A stretch of 64,000 nt of DNA, from contig NZ_CP007029.1 in assembly GCF_000227685.2 (NCBI RefSeq), forward strand, positions 62,001 through 126,000, read 5' to 3'. The stretch is from Thioalkalivibrio paradoxus ARh 1 (GTDB lineage Bacteria > Pseudomonadota > Gammaproteobacteria > Ectothiorhodospirales > Ectothiorhodospiraceae). The notes beneath the pieces are model-generated. The model was not told the origin of the DNA. It searched no databases and was given only the letters and a program-made list of their open reading frames with translations. Made by a program: the position numbers and the translations under genes. Each line of letters opens with the position of its first letter. The first letter of the stretch is position 1. Positions 36,788 through 45,370 of this stretch are shown piece by piece.

Positions 36788-37540
36788 ATGAGCGACCCAC
36801 AGCGCCGCAAGACCCACTTCGGGTTCCAGACCGTCGCGGAAGAGGAGAAAGCCGCTCGGGTGGGGGAAGTCTTCCACTCGGTCGCGACCCGCTACGATCT
36901 GATGAACGATGTGATGTCCATGGGCATCCATCGCCTCTGGAAACGGCACACGGTGCAGCGGGCCGCGGTCCGTCCGGGCATGCGCGTGCTCGACCTTGCC
37001 GGCGGCACCGGCGACCTCGCGGCCGCATTCGCACCGCGGGTCGGTGCGCGCGGCCGGGTGGTGGTGTGCGACATCAATGCGTCGATGCTTGTGGTCGGGC
37101 GCGATCGGCTGCTCGACGAGGGGCAGGTCGGCAACCTCGACTTCGTTCAGGCGGACGCCGAACGCCTGCCGTATCCCGACGAGTCCTTCGACCGGGTCAC
37201 CATCGCCTTCGGCCTGCGCAACGTGACCCGAAAGGAAATCGCGCTGGCCGAGATGCGCCGGGTGCTGAAGCCCGGCGGGCGCCTGCTGGTGCTCGAGTTC
37301 TCGCAGCCGGTCGCGCCGCTGCGGCCTTTCTACGACGCCTACTCGTTCAAGGTGCTGCCGATGATGGGCCGGCTGATCGCCGGTGACTCCGACAGTTACC
37401 GCTACCTCGCCGAGAGCATTCGCATGCACCCCGATCAGGAGACGCTGGCCCGGATGATGCGCGACGTGGGGCTGGAGCGCGTCGAATACGAGAACCTGAC
37501 CGGCGGCGTGGTCGCGCTGCACCGGGGTACGCGGCTCTGA
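36788..37540 (+). CDS. ubiE: Ubiquinone/menaquinone C-methyltransferase UbiE
   Basis: The 250-aa product has [19 protein letters not shown] and [19 protein letters not shown], the UbiE signature, AdoMet motif [13 protein letters not shown], and IAFGLRNVT. It methylates C2 of the quinone ring in ubiquinone synthesis. ATG 36788 gives the family N-terminus; the open frame upstream overlaps the DUF971 gene. It is followed by ubiJ and ubiB. Confidence 0.96.
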   Translation: MSDPQRRKTHFGFQTVAEEEKAARVGEVFHSVATRYDLMNDVMSMGIHRLWKRHTVQRAAVRPGMRVLDLAGGTGDLAAAFAPRVGARGRVVVCDINASMLVVGRDRLLDEGQVGNLDFVQADAERLPYPDESFDRVTIAFGLRNVTRKEIALAEMRRVLKPGGRLLVLEFSQPVAPLRPFYDAYSFKVLPMMGRLIAGDSDSYRYLAESIRMHPDQETLARMMRDVGLERVEYENLTGGVVALHRGTRL

Positions 37541-37545
37541 TCGGC

Positions 37546-38190
37546 ATGACCGCCTCGCCCCCCCTGGCCCTGCCCACCGCGTTAACGGCGCTGCTGGAAA
37601 CGGCGCTGGGCCGCTGGCTCGCTGCCGGGCCGCCGTCGGCCCGGCAATGCCTGTCCGGGCGCAGCATTGCGGTAGCGATCGACCCGCCCGGGCTCGGTCT
37701 GGTCTTTCTGGGCGCGGCGGACCGGATCCAGGTGCTCGGCGAGCTGGAAGGCGAAGAGCCCGACTGCTCCGTGACCGGCTCCCCGCTGGCGCTGGCGGCG
37801 GCGCTGTCGCGCGGGGACCGCTCGGGGATCGCGATCCGCGGCGACGCGACCGTGCTCGGGGATCTGCAGCGTGCCCTCGCGGGCGTGTCGGTCGATTGGG
37901 CCGGCTGGTTCGAAATGCTGGCGGGCGCGGGCAGTGCCGCGCCGCTGCTCAGGGCCGGCGAGACGGCGCGAGCACAGGTCGAGCGCTTTTTCCGGCGTGG
38001 CGAAAGCGATCTGTCCGAATACCTGCAGGAAGAGATCCACTGGTTGCCGCCCGCAGGCGAGTTCGACGCCTTCAGCGCCGACGTCGCCGATCTGCGCGAC
38101 GATGTCGCCCGGCTCGAGGCGCGCATTGAGCGACTGGAGGGGCCACGCGTTCCGCGGCAACGCGATCCCGGTTCCTCCGGACCGGAATGA
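37546..38190 (+). CDS. ubiJ: Ubiquinone biosynthesis accessory factor UbiJ (SCP2 domain)
   Basis: The 214-aa product has an SCP2-like sterol-carrier fold in the first ~120 residues (LALPTALTALLETALGRWLA, CSVTGSPLALAAAL, GDATVLGDLQRALAG), then a helical/coiled-coil tail (DVADLRDDVARLEARIERLE). UbiJ binds polyprenyl intermediates and helps assemble the aerobic Ubi complex. It lies between ubiE and ubiB and overlaps ubiB by ATGA. Confidence 0.9.
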   Translation: MTASPPLALPTALTALLETALGRWLAAGPPSARQCLSGRSIAVAIDPPGLGLVFLGAADRIQVLGELEGEEPDCSVTGSPLALAAALSRGDRSGIAIRGDATVLGDLQRALAGVSVDWAGWFEMLAGAGSAAPLLRAGETARAQVERFFRRGESDLSEYLQEEIHWLPPAGEFDAFSADVADLRDDVARLEARIERLEGPRVPRQRDPGSSGPE

Positions 38191-39896
38191 TCCGCAGCTT
38201 TCATCAGGGCCTGCGCCTGTGGGTCATCGGCCGGGTGCTGGTGCGCTACCGGCTCGACGCGATCCTGTTCACGCTGAAGCCGCTGCGGCCGCTGAGCTTC
38301 CTGCTGTATCTGCTGCCCTGGAACTGGTTCCGGCAGGTCAAGGGCACCCGCGGCGAGCGTATCCGCTGCGCATTGGAGGACCTCGGCCCGATCTTCGTGA
38401 AGTTCGGGCAGATGCTCTCGACCCGGCGCGATCTGTTGCCGGACGACCTGGCGCTGGAACTGGCGCGATTGCAGGATCGGGTACCGGCGTTTCCGAGCGA
38501 ACAGGCGCGGGCCGAGATCGAGAAGGCACTGGAGCAGCCGATTGCTGCGGTGTTCGACGAGTTCAGCGACGCGCCGCTCGCGTCCGCGTCGATCGCGCAG
38601 GTGCACGCGGCGCGGCTGCGCGACGGGCGCTCGGTGGTGGTCAAGGTTGTGCGCCCGCGGATCGACCGGACCATCCGCGCCGACCTGGAGATCCTGCACC
38701 TGATCGCGTTCCTGGCCGACCGGTACTGGGCCGACGGCCGGCGCCTGCGCCCGCGCGAGGTCGTCGCCGAATACGAGAAGACCGTGCTCGACGAGCTGGA
38801 TCTGATCCGCGAGGGCGCGAACGCGGTCACGATCCGGCGCCACTTCGAGGGCAGCGGGCTGGTGTACATCCCGGAGGTGATCTGGGATTACACCCGGCGC
38901 AACGTGATGGTGATGGAGCGCATCAGCGGCATTCCGGTGGCGGAGGTCGATGTGCTGCGCGCGCTGGGTGTGAATCTGCGCCTGCTCGCCGAACGCGGTG
39001 TCGAACTTTTCTTCACGCAGGTCTTCCGGCACAACTTCTTCCATGCCGACATGCACCCCGGAAACATCTTCGTCGATGCGACCGACCCGGACGACCCGAG
39101 CTACCTCGCGGTCGATTTCGGCATCGTCGGGAGCCTGCTGGACTCGGATCAGCACTACCTCGCCGAGAACTTCTATGCCTTCTTCAACCGGGATTACCGG
39201 CGGGTGGCGGAGCTGTACGTGCAGTCCGGATGGGTGCCGCGCCACACCCGGGTGGACGAGTTCGAAGGCGCGATCCGCTCGGTCTGCGAGCCGATCTTCC
39301 AGAAGCCGCTGGACCAGATCTCGTTCGGACACCTGCTGCTGCGCTTGTTCCAGACGGCGAGGCGCTTCGACATGGAAGTGCAGCCGCAGCTGGTGCTGTT
39401 GCAGAAGACGCTGCTGAATATCGAGGGGCTGGGCCGGCAGCTGTACCCGCAGCTCGACCTCTGGACCACGGCCAAGCCGTTCATCGAGCGCTGGATGTCG
39501 GAACAGGTCGGTGTGCGCGCGTTCCTGCGCAGTGCCGAGCGCAACCTGCCCAAGGTGCTGGTGCAGCTGCCGGAACTGCCGATGCGGCTGCAGGCGGTGC
39601 TGGACTCCGAGCGCGACCGCGCCGAGCGCGACGCCGAGTTGCGCGCCGAGCTGCGCGCGCTGAAGGCGACGCTGCAGCGCGACGCGCGGCGCCGGGCCGA
39701 GGCCTTCGCCGGCATCGGCCTGCTGCTTGGCGCGGGGGTCGCGAGCCGGATGGACGGCTTCGCCTACTGGCAGGGGCTTCCGTGGCCATCCTGGGCGCTC
39801 GGCCTTGCCGGGCTTGCGCTCTTGTTCTTCAGCCTCCGCCGCGGCGATGGGCTGATCCGCCGCATGCGCGGCATGGACCGGAACCGCCCCGACTGA
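38187..39896 (+). CDS. ubiB: Ubiquinone biosynthesis regulatory protein kinase UbiB
   Basis: The 569-aa ABC1/ADCK-family atypical kinase has the KxGQ motif (KFGQ at residues 72-75), SIAQVHAARL with the Ala-rich loop, HADMHPGNIF and DFGIVG, and two C-terminal hydrophobic helices (GIGLLLGAGVASRM and LGLAGLALLFFSL). It is needed for ubiquinone synthesis, probably by driving access to membrane-bound substrates. It closes the ubiE-ubiJ-ubiB operon. Confidence 0.96.
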   Translation: MIRSFHQGLRLWVIGRVLVRYRLDAILFTLKPLRPLSFLLYLLPWNWFRQVKGTRGERIRCALEDLGPIFVKFGQMLSTRRDLLPDDLALELARLQDRVPAFPSEQARAEIEKALEQPIAAVFDEFSDAPLASASIAQVHAARLRDGRSVVVKVVRPRIDRTIRADLEILHLIAFLADRYWADGRRLRPREVVAEYEKTVLDELDLIREGANAVTIRRHFEGSGLVYIPEVIWDYTRRNVMVMERISGIPVAEVDVLRALGVNLRLLAERGVELFFTQVFRHNFFHADMHPGNIFVDATDPDDPSYLAVDFGIVGSLLDSDQHYLAENFYAFFNRDYRRVAELYVQSGWVPRHTRVDEFEGAIRSVCEPIFQKPLDQISFGHLLLRLFQTARRFDMEVQPQLVLLQKTLLNIEGLGRQLYPQLDLWTTAKPFIERWMSEQVGVRAFLRSAERNLPKVLVQLPELPMRLQAVLDSERDRAERDAELRAELRALKATLQRDARRRAEAFAGIGLLLGAGVASRMDGFAYWQGLPWPSWALGLAGLALLFFSLRRGDGLIRRMRGMDRNRPD

Positions 39897-40051
39897 GCGC
39901 GGCGCTGCCCGCACCGGCGGGCCTGGCGGCCGTCGCGCCTCGCTCGCCGGAGCCTCTACCGGTCGCCCTACGGGTCGCAGACTGTGCCGCGAGGGGTGTA
40001 GGCTGACAAGCGTTACCGGCTGTCAGCCGATCAGAGCAAGGGGAAAGCATC

Positions 40052-41527
40052 GTGTTCGAAGCCGCGGAACTCGGGCGCACGCTCGACAGGAACGTGTACA
40101 AGGAGATCGTTCCGAGCCTGCGGACCGGGCTTCTGAACCTCCAGCAGGATCTGCGCGAATGCGATTTCCCGGTGATCCTGCTCATCTCGGGTGCCGACGG
40201 GGCCGGCAAGAGCGAGACCGTCAACCTGCTGCACCGCTGGATGGATCCCCGCTGGATCGAGACCGCCGCATTCGACGAACCGTCCGACGAGGACCGCGAA
40301 CGCCCGGCGTTCTGGCGCTTCTGGCGGGCATTGCCGGCGAAAGGCCGGATCGGCGTGCTGTTCGGTTCCTGGTACAGCCATCCGATCGCCGAGCGGGTCG
40401 CCGATCGCGTCGACGATGACGGGCTCGACGTGATGCTCAAGCGCATCAACACCTTCGAAAAGATGCTGGTCGACGACGGCGCACTGCTGATCAAGCTCTG
40501 GTTCCACCTGGGCAAGGAGATGCAGGTCAAGCGCATCCGCACGCTGCGCAAGAACCCGAAGACCCGATGGCGCGTCAGCGAGCGGGATCTGGCCGCGCTG
40601 AAGTCCTACGACCGGTTTCGGGCGGTGGCCGAGCAGGCCCTGCGCCTGACCAGCACCGGCGAAGCGCCCTGGATGATCATCGAGGGTTTCGACGAGCGCC
40701 ACCGCAATGTGACCACCGGCAATCACATTCTCGAAGTGGTGCGCAGGCGGATGGAGCTCGACCCGAAGACGCTGCGCGGTACCACCACGGCCTGGAAGCG
40801 ACCGCGCGAGGGCGACAAGACGATCCTGGATTTTCTCGACCTTGGCCTGAGCCTCGACAAGAAGGCGTACCGCAAGCAGCTGGCCGATTATCAGGGGCGA
40901 CTGAACGTGCTGTCCCGCAAGGCCCGCGAACGCAAGGTCAGCACTATCGTGGTGCTCGAGGGCTGGGACGCGGCCGGGAAGGGCGGCATCATCCGCCGGG
41001 TCACCCGGGCCATCGATGCCCGCAGCTACCGCGTGATCCCCGTCGCCGCGCCGACCGACGAGGAGCGGGCGCATCATTATCTCTGGCGATTCTGGCGCCA
41101 TATCCCCCGGGCCGGGCGCTTCACGATCTACGATCGCTCCTGGTACGGGCGCGTGCTGGTGGAACGGGTCGAAGGCTATGCGGCCGACGACGAATGGATC
41201 CGCGCGTACCGGGAGATCAACGAATTCGAGGAGGAGCTGACCGATCACGGGATCGTGCTGGTGAAGTTCTGGGTGCACATCGACAAGGACGAGCAGCTGC
41301 TGCGCTTCAAGGCCCGCGAGCAGACCAGCTTCAAGCAGCACAAGATCACCGAGGAGGACTACCGCAACCGCGAGAAATGGGACGACTACGCGCACGCGGT
41401 CAACGACATGGTCGAACGCACCAGCACCGGATTCGCGCCCTGGAACCTGATCGAGGGCAACGACAAGCGCTGGGCCCGGGTCCGCGCGCTGCAAATCCTC
41501 TGCGAGCGCCTCGAGCAGGCGTTGTAG
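40052..41527 (+). CDS. Polyphosphate:AMP phosphotransferase (two PPK2 domains)
   Basis: The 491-aa product has two tandem PPK2 P-loop domains: SGADGAGKSETVNLL at about residues 46-60 and EGWDAAGKGGIIRRV near 304-318, with lid motifs FDEPSDEDRERPAFWRFW and APTDEERAHHYLWRFWRH. This two-domain plan marks class II PPK2 (PAP) enzymes that phosphorylate AMP to ADP with polyphosphate. The second domain has the fuller set of catalytic residues. It starts at GTG 40052 after GGGGAAAG. It is monocistronic. Confidence 0.93.
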   Translation: MFEAAELGRTLDRNVYKEIVPSLRTGLLNLQQDLRECDFPVILLISGADGAGKSETVNLLHRWMDPRWIETAAFDEPSDEDRERPAFWRFWRALPAKGRIGVLFGSWYSHPIAERVADRVDDDGLDVMLKRINTFEKMLVDDGALLIKLWFHLGKEMQVKRIRTLRKNPKTRWRVSERDLAALKSYDRFRAVAEQALRLTSTGEAPWMIIEGFDERHRNVTTGNHILEVVRRRMELDPKTLRGTTTAWKRPREGDKTILDFLDLGLSLDKKAYRKQLADYQGRLNVLSRKARERKVSTIVVLEGWDAAGKGGIIRRVTRAIDARSYRVIPVAAPTDEERAHHYLWRFWRHIPRAGRFTIYDRSWYGRVLVERVEGYAADDEWIRAYREINEFEEELTDHGIVLVKFWVHIDKDEQLLRFKAREQTSFKQHKITEEDYRNREKWDDYAHAVNDMVERTSTGFAPWNLIEGNDKRWARVRALQILCERLEQAL

Positions 41528-41615
41528 GCCGGAAGGACGCGAGGGCGAAGGCGAGCGCTTGGGCGTCGCCTTCGCCGACATGGCGGATGACGGCCTTCGG
41601 CCTTTTCCGCCCTAC
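41524..41615. repeat. Truncated GTAGGGCGG-type palindromic element
   Basis: The right arm GGCGGATGACGGCCTTCGGC through TTTTCCGCCCTAC (41582-41615) matches the other copies exactly. The left arm is degenerate (GTAGGCCGGAAGG at 41524). It begins within the stop region of the PPK2 gene. Confidence 0.6.
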
Positions 41616-41628
41616 GCGAGTTCGGCAG

Positions 41629-41713
41629 GTTGTGCCGGCAGGCACAACGCGCTCGATCGCGGGTGCCGAGGGTGAGTCGGCGCCGGGGAATGGTTGTGCC
41701 TCGCGGCACAACC
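41629..41713. repeat. Pair of GGTTGTGCC hairpins
   Basis: GGTTGTGCC-GGCA-GGCACAACG (41629-41649) and GGTTGTGCC-TCGC-GGCACAACC (41692-41713) are two small inverted repeats that share the same arms. They also pair with each other. They lie downstream of the convergent ends of the PPK2 gene and the Mrp operon, with no T-run, so a role in termination is uncertain. Confidence 0.6.
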
Positions 41714-41728
41714 TGCGGGCCTTTGACG

Positions 41729-43468
41729 CTATGAAAGGTGAAGCGCAGCGAGGGCGAGGACGGCGAGCAGCAGCGCAAACAGCAGCGAGGCGTCGCGGCG
41801 CCAGAGGTGCTCGGTGAACCGGCCGACGCGGTGGTCGGCGCGCTGGTAGCCCGCGAGTACGACCGCCTGCAGGTGGCGCAGCAGGCGCTGGATCGCGGGG
41901 CCGGTCACGCCGACTGCGCGCCCCGCGCGCACCGCGAGCCCGGGCAGCGGCGTCAGCAGCGCCAGCACGTCGGCCGGAGGAATCGGCCAGGGCCGGAGCA
42001 GCCGCCAGGCGATGACCGCGAGCACCCCGCCTGCCGCGACCGGCCACGCGATGCCGAGCAGATCCTTTACAGCGAACGGCCAGGAGCCGTGCACACCCCA
42101 CAGCGGCAGCACCAGGACGCCGAACAGGCTGGCGGCGGTAACCAGCGCCCAGCCATGCCAAGCGCCTGGTGGCGCATCGTACCGGCCGGCGTCGAGTCGT
42201 AACCGCCACAGGTGGCGCGCCATCAGCGCGGTGGTGCCGACTGCGGCCAGCGCCAGCAGCAGCGGCAGGTGCTGCCAGGCGTCCGGCGCCGTTTCGGCTG
42301 CCGCGAGTGCGTCCTTCAGGCTGCCTTTCGCGATCAGGCCGCTGGGCAGCACGCCAACGAGCGCCAGCGCCGGGATGCCCAGACCGATCCACAGCCAGGG
42401 CCCGGGCCGCCGGGTGCGATGGCGCACCACGTCGGTGCCCAGGAACAGCGCGGCCTTGGCCAGCGCGTGGTGAAATGCGTAGATCGTGATTGCGGTCGCC
42501 AGCAGCGGCCCCAGGTCCGGGAAGCTCATCCAGGCGCCGATCGCGATCGAGATCAGGCCCATCTGGCTGATGCTGGAATAGGCGAGAACGATCCGCGGCT
42601 GTTTCTGGTGGACCCCGACCAGTGCGCCGAAGAACGCGGCGAACAGGCCGGTCAGCATCATCGCCTCGCCCCAGCCGGGAAACAGATCGGCTCCCAGCGG
42701 CAAGGTGACCAGCCAGCCGAGCAGCCCCGCCTTGATCATCGCGCCGGCCAGCGCCGCCGCCACCGGTACCGGCGCAGCGCCGTAGGCCAGCGGCAGGCTG
42801 AAGTGCAGTAGCGGCAGTCCGGCCTTCACACCGAAACCGAGCCAGAGGCAGGCGATGATCAGGTTGCGTTCGGGGGCGCCGGCGATTGCCTGGGGCAGTT
42901 CGCCCAGCATCGGCAGCAGCGGTGCCGCGGTCGCGCGGGCGGCCAGGATCAGGCCGGCCAGGATCAGCGCCTCGCCGAGCACGGCCAGCACCAGGTAGAC
43001 GCGCCCGGCGCGGCGCGCGCGCTCACTGCCGTCGTGCACGATCAACCCGTAGGCGGCGAAGGTCATCAGCGCGAAGCCGGTGTAGAACAGCGCGACGTCG
43101 AGCGCGACGATCAGGGCGATGTTCCCGGCCAGCGTGAACAGCCAGAACACGCAGAAGCGCTCGCAATGGCTGTCCTGCTCCAGGTGCCTGCGGCCATGGA
43201 TCCCGGCGGCAAGCCAGATCAGCGCGGTGAAGAACAGGAACACCTGCGAGGTCGGCGTCAGCCCGACGAAGCCGCCGAACAGCAGCCAGCTCAGTTCGAC
43301 GGTGTCACCCGGGCGCCCGACCAGCGCCAGCAGCAATGCGGGAAGCGGCGCCCAGGGCGTGAGCCGGCCGATGCCTGCGCGCAGGCGCGGGATGCTCCAT
43401 AGCACCCCCAGCAGCAGCGGCACCCCAGGGGCCAGGACCAGCAACGCTGCGTTGAGTGACGCGCTCAC
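41729..43468 (-). CDS. Mrp antiporter operon NuoL/MrpD-like subunit (last gene)
   Basis: The 579-aa product has about 14 hydrophobic helices and motifs of proton-translocating subunits: IALIVALDVALFYTGFALMT, GFGVKAGLPLLHFSLPLAYG, LAGAMIKAG, LAYSSISQMG and FHHALAKAALFLG. It ends with a basic stretch and one helix, as does its paralogue at 10892-12610. It is the distal member of the mrp operon, separated from the previous gene by ~400 bases that hold a repeat element. Such subunits take part in cation/H+ exchange with the MrpB-G proteins. Confidence 0.82.
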   Translation of the reverse strand: MSASLNAALLVLAPGVPLLLGVLWSIPRLRAGIGRLTPWAPLPALLLALVGRPGDTVELSWLLFGGFVGLTPTSQVFLFFTALIWLAAGIHGRRHLEQDSHCERFCVFWLFTLAGNIALIVALDVALFYTGFALMTFAAYGLIVHDGSERARRAGRVYLVLAVLGEALILAGLILAARATAAPLLPMLGELPQAIAGAPERNLIIACLWLGFGVKAGLPLLHFSLPLAYGAAPVPVAAALAGAMIKAGLLGWLVTLPLGADLFPGWGEAMMLTGLFAAFFGALVGVHQKQPRIVLAYSSISQMGLISIAIGAWMSFPDLGPLLATAITIYAFHHALAKAALFLGTDVVRHRTRRPGPWLWIGLGIPALALVGVLPSGLIAKGSLKDALAAAETAPDAWQHLPLLLALAAVGTTALMARHLWRLRLDAGRYDAPPGAWHGWALVTAASLFGVLVLPLWGVHGSWPFAVKDLLGIAWPVAAGGVLAVIAWRLLRPWPIPPADVLALLTPLPGLAVRAGRAVGVTGPAIQRLLRHLQAVVLAGYQRADHRVGRFTEHLWRRDASLLFALLLAVLALAALHLS

Positions 43469-43577
43469 AGCGGGGGTTTCCGGTGTGCGGTGGATTTCGC
43501 CCGTTTAGCCGGGACGCACGCTGGCATCAACGTGGCGATCATTCCCAGCCCTCGGGTCGGCCGGGCTCGGGGCGAAC

Positions 43578-43771
43578 CGTCACGGCGCGGGGGCGGCCAA
43601 CCCCGACCATGAAACATGCGTAGGGCGGAAGAGGCCGAAGGCCGTCATCCGCCAGCCGGCGCCGGGGTTGCCGCAGGCGCCGGGGAGGCGCGAACGCCGA
43701 GCGGCGGATGACGCTGCGCTCTTCCGCCCTACGGGTCGCCCGGGGCACGAGACAGGCCGTGACTTTCACGC
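43578..43771. repeat. Interspersed GTAGGGCGG palindromic element, copy inside the mrp operon
   Basis: A nearly full copy in the inverted orientation: CGTCACGGCGCGGG..., core GTAGGGCGGAAGAGGCCGAA to CTTCCGCCCTAC, and end GGCCGTGACTTTCACGC. It lies between the genes ending at 43874 and starting at 43468, inside an otherwise tightly packed operon. Confidence 0.82.
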
Positions 43772-43873
43772 ACAGTCTCATGGCGATGCTCCGGCGCAGC
43801 CAGCGGCATCGTGTCGGCCTCGCGGCGAAGGGCGCCGGCGCGAGCTTCGGGAACAGGCCGGCCCGGGGAGCGT

Positions 43874-45370
43874 TCATTGCAGGTACTCGCGGCTGACGAT
43901 CAGGTCGGCCCAGTACAGCGGGCTGAACGGCATTCCCGCGAATAGCCCAGCGATCAGCGCGAAGCCCGCGGTCGCGAGCGTCGGGATCAGCAGCCAGAGC
44001 GTCGTCTCGTGGCGCCCGAGCGCCTTCTCCTCGCACCACGGCTTGTCACGCGTGCGGAACCAGATGCGGTACAGGATCGGCAGGAAGTAGGCCGCGTTCA
44101 GCAGGCTGCTCAGGATCAGCACCGCGAGCACCCAGTTCATGTTCGCCTGCAGCGCGCCCATGCCCAGGTACCACTTGCTGATGAAGCCCGCCATCGGCGG
44201 GATGCCGATCATGCCGAAGGCGCCGAGTGTGAACGCGACGCTGGTCGCCGGCATCCGCTGGCCGGCGCCGTCGAGCTCGCTGATCTTGTGCACGCCCAGC
44301 GTTTCGGCGTAATTCCCGGCGCAGAAGAACAATGTGATCTTCATCAGGCCCTGGTGCAGCAGATGCACCAGTCCGCCGAGCGTGCCCACCGGCCCGAACA
44401 GCGTGATGCCGAGCACGATGTACGACACCTGGCTGACCGTCGAAAACGCCAGCCGCTTCTTCAGGTCGTCCTGCGCCAGCGCTCGGAACGAGCCGTACAG
44501 GATCGTGATCGCCGCGGCCACCGCGAGTGGCCCGAGCAGTCCGAGCGAGAACGCGAACTCGATTCCGTAGACGTCGTAGACCACCCGCGCGATGCCGAAG
44601 GCGCCCGCCTTGACCACCGCAACCGCATGCAGCAGCGCGCTGACCGGGGCTGGCGCGACCATTGCCATCGGCAGCCAGGCGTGCAACGGGACCAATGCCG
44701 CTTTCACGCCCAGGCCGATCACCATCATCAGAAAGATGCCGATCAGCAGCGGGTGCAGCGACGGATCCAGCCCGGACAGCACGCCTCCGGGCACGAACTC
44801 GGTGTCGCCGACGAGCACGTGCAATGCCACGACCCCGAACAGCAGCAGTGCGCCGCCACCGAGCGTGTAGTACAGGTAGATCTGCCCGGCGCGCAGCGAT
44901 TCGCGCGTGCCCCGGTGGACCACCAGCGGGTAGGTCGACAGCGTCAGCAGTTCGTAGAACAGCAGGAAGGTGAACAGGTTGCCGGCCAGCGCGATGCCGA
45001 CGGTGCTGGCCACGCAGAGGCTGAAGAAGCCGAAGAAGCGGCTGCGGTTCGGGGCATCCTCGAGATAGCCGATCGCGTAGATGGTGGTGAACAGCCACAG
45101 CAGCGACGACAGGCCGACGAACATCATCCCCAGCGCGTCGGCGCGCAGGATGAAGTCGACGCCGTCGATGATCGTGAACCGCAGTTCGTATTCGATGTTC
45201 TGGTAGACGCCCCAGATGATCCAGACGACCAGCAGCAGTTTCAGCACCGCGGCGGCGAGGTTGAACACGCTGCGCAGCGTGTGCCGCCACTCGGCGAGCA
45301 GGAAGATCACCGCCGACGCCACCAGCGACGTCGCGAGCACCCCGAACAGGATCAGCGCGTTCCAGTCCAT
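43874..45370 (-). CDS. Mrp-type monovalent cation/H+ antiporter, MrpD/NuoN-like subunit (second copy)
   Basis: The 498-aa product has ~14 hydrophobic helices with VASTVGIALAGNLFTFLLFYELLTLSTYP-type helices, LGVKAALVPLHAWLPMAMV, LHAVAVVKAG (functional Lys), LAFSTVSQVSY and LLHQGLMKITLFFCAG. It shares the antiporter fold with complex I subunits. It begins at the last base of the preceding gene (45370), so translation is coupled. Two MrpD-like genes in a row suggest that one replaces the long MrpA-type subunit. Confidence 0.87.
   Translation of the reverse strand: MDWNALILFGVLATSLVASAVIFLLAEWRHTLRSVFNLAAAVLKLLLVVWIIWGVYQNIEYELRFTIIDGVDFILRADALGMMFVGLSSLLWLFTTIYAIGYLEDAPNRSRFFGFFSLCVASTVGIALAGNLFTFLLFYELLTLSTYPLVVHRGTRESLRAGQIYLYYTLGGGALLLFGVVALHVLVGDTEFVPGGVLSGLDPSLHPLLIGIFLMMVIGLGVKAALVPLHAWLPMAMVAPAPVSALLHAVAVVKAGAFGIARVVYDVYGIEFAFSLGLLGPLAVAAAITILYGSFRALAQDDLKKRLAFSTVSQVSYIVLGITLFGPVGTLGGLVHLLHQGLMKITLFFCAGNYAETLGVHKISELDGAGQRMPATSVAFTLGAFGMIGIPPMAGFISKWYLGMGALQANMNWVLAVLILSSLLNAAYFLPILYRIWFRTRDKPWCEEKALGRHETTLWLLIPTLATAGFALIAGLFAGMPFSPLYWADLIVSREYLQ

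Noticed and set aside
37347-39914. Minus-strand open frame of ~855 codons
   Set aside because: It is a shadow of ubiJ-ubiB on the other strand; its composition is basic and low-complexity, with no domain pattern. Similar long antisense frames lie across 34362-36152, 40031-41581 and 44009-45553.
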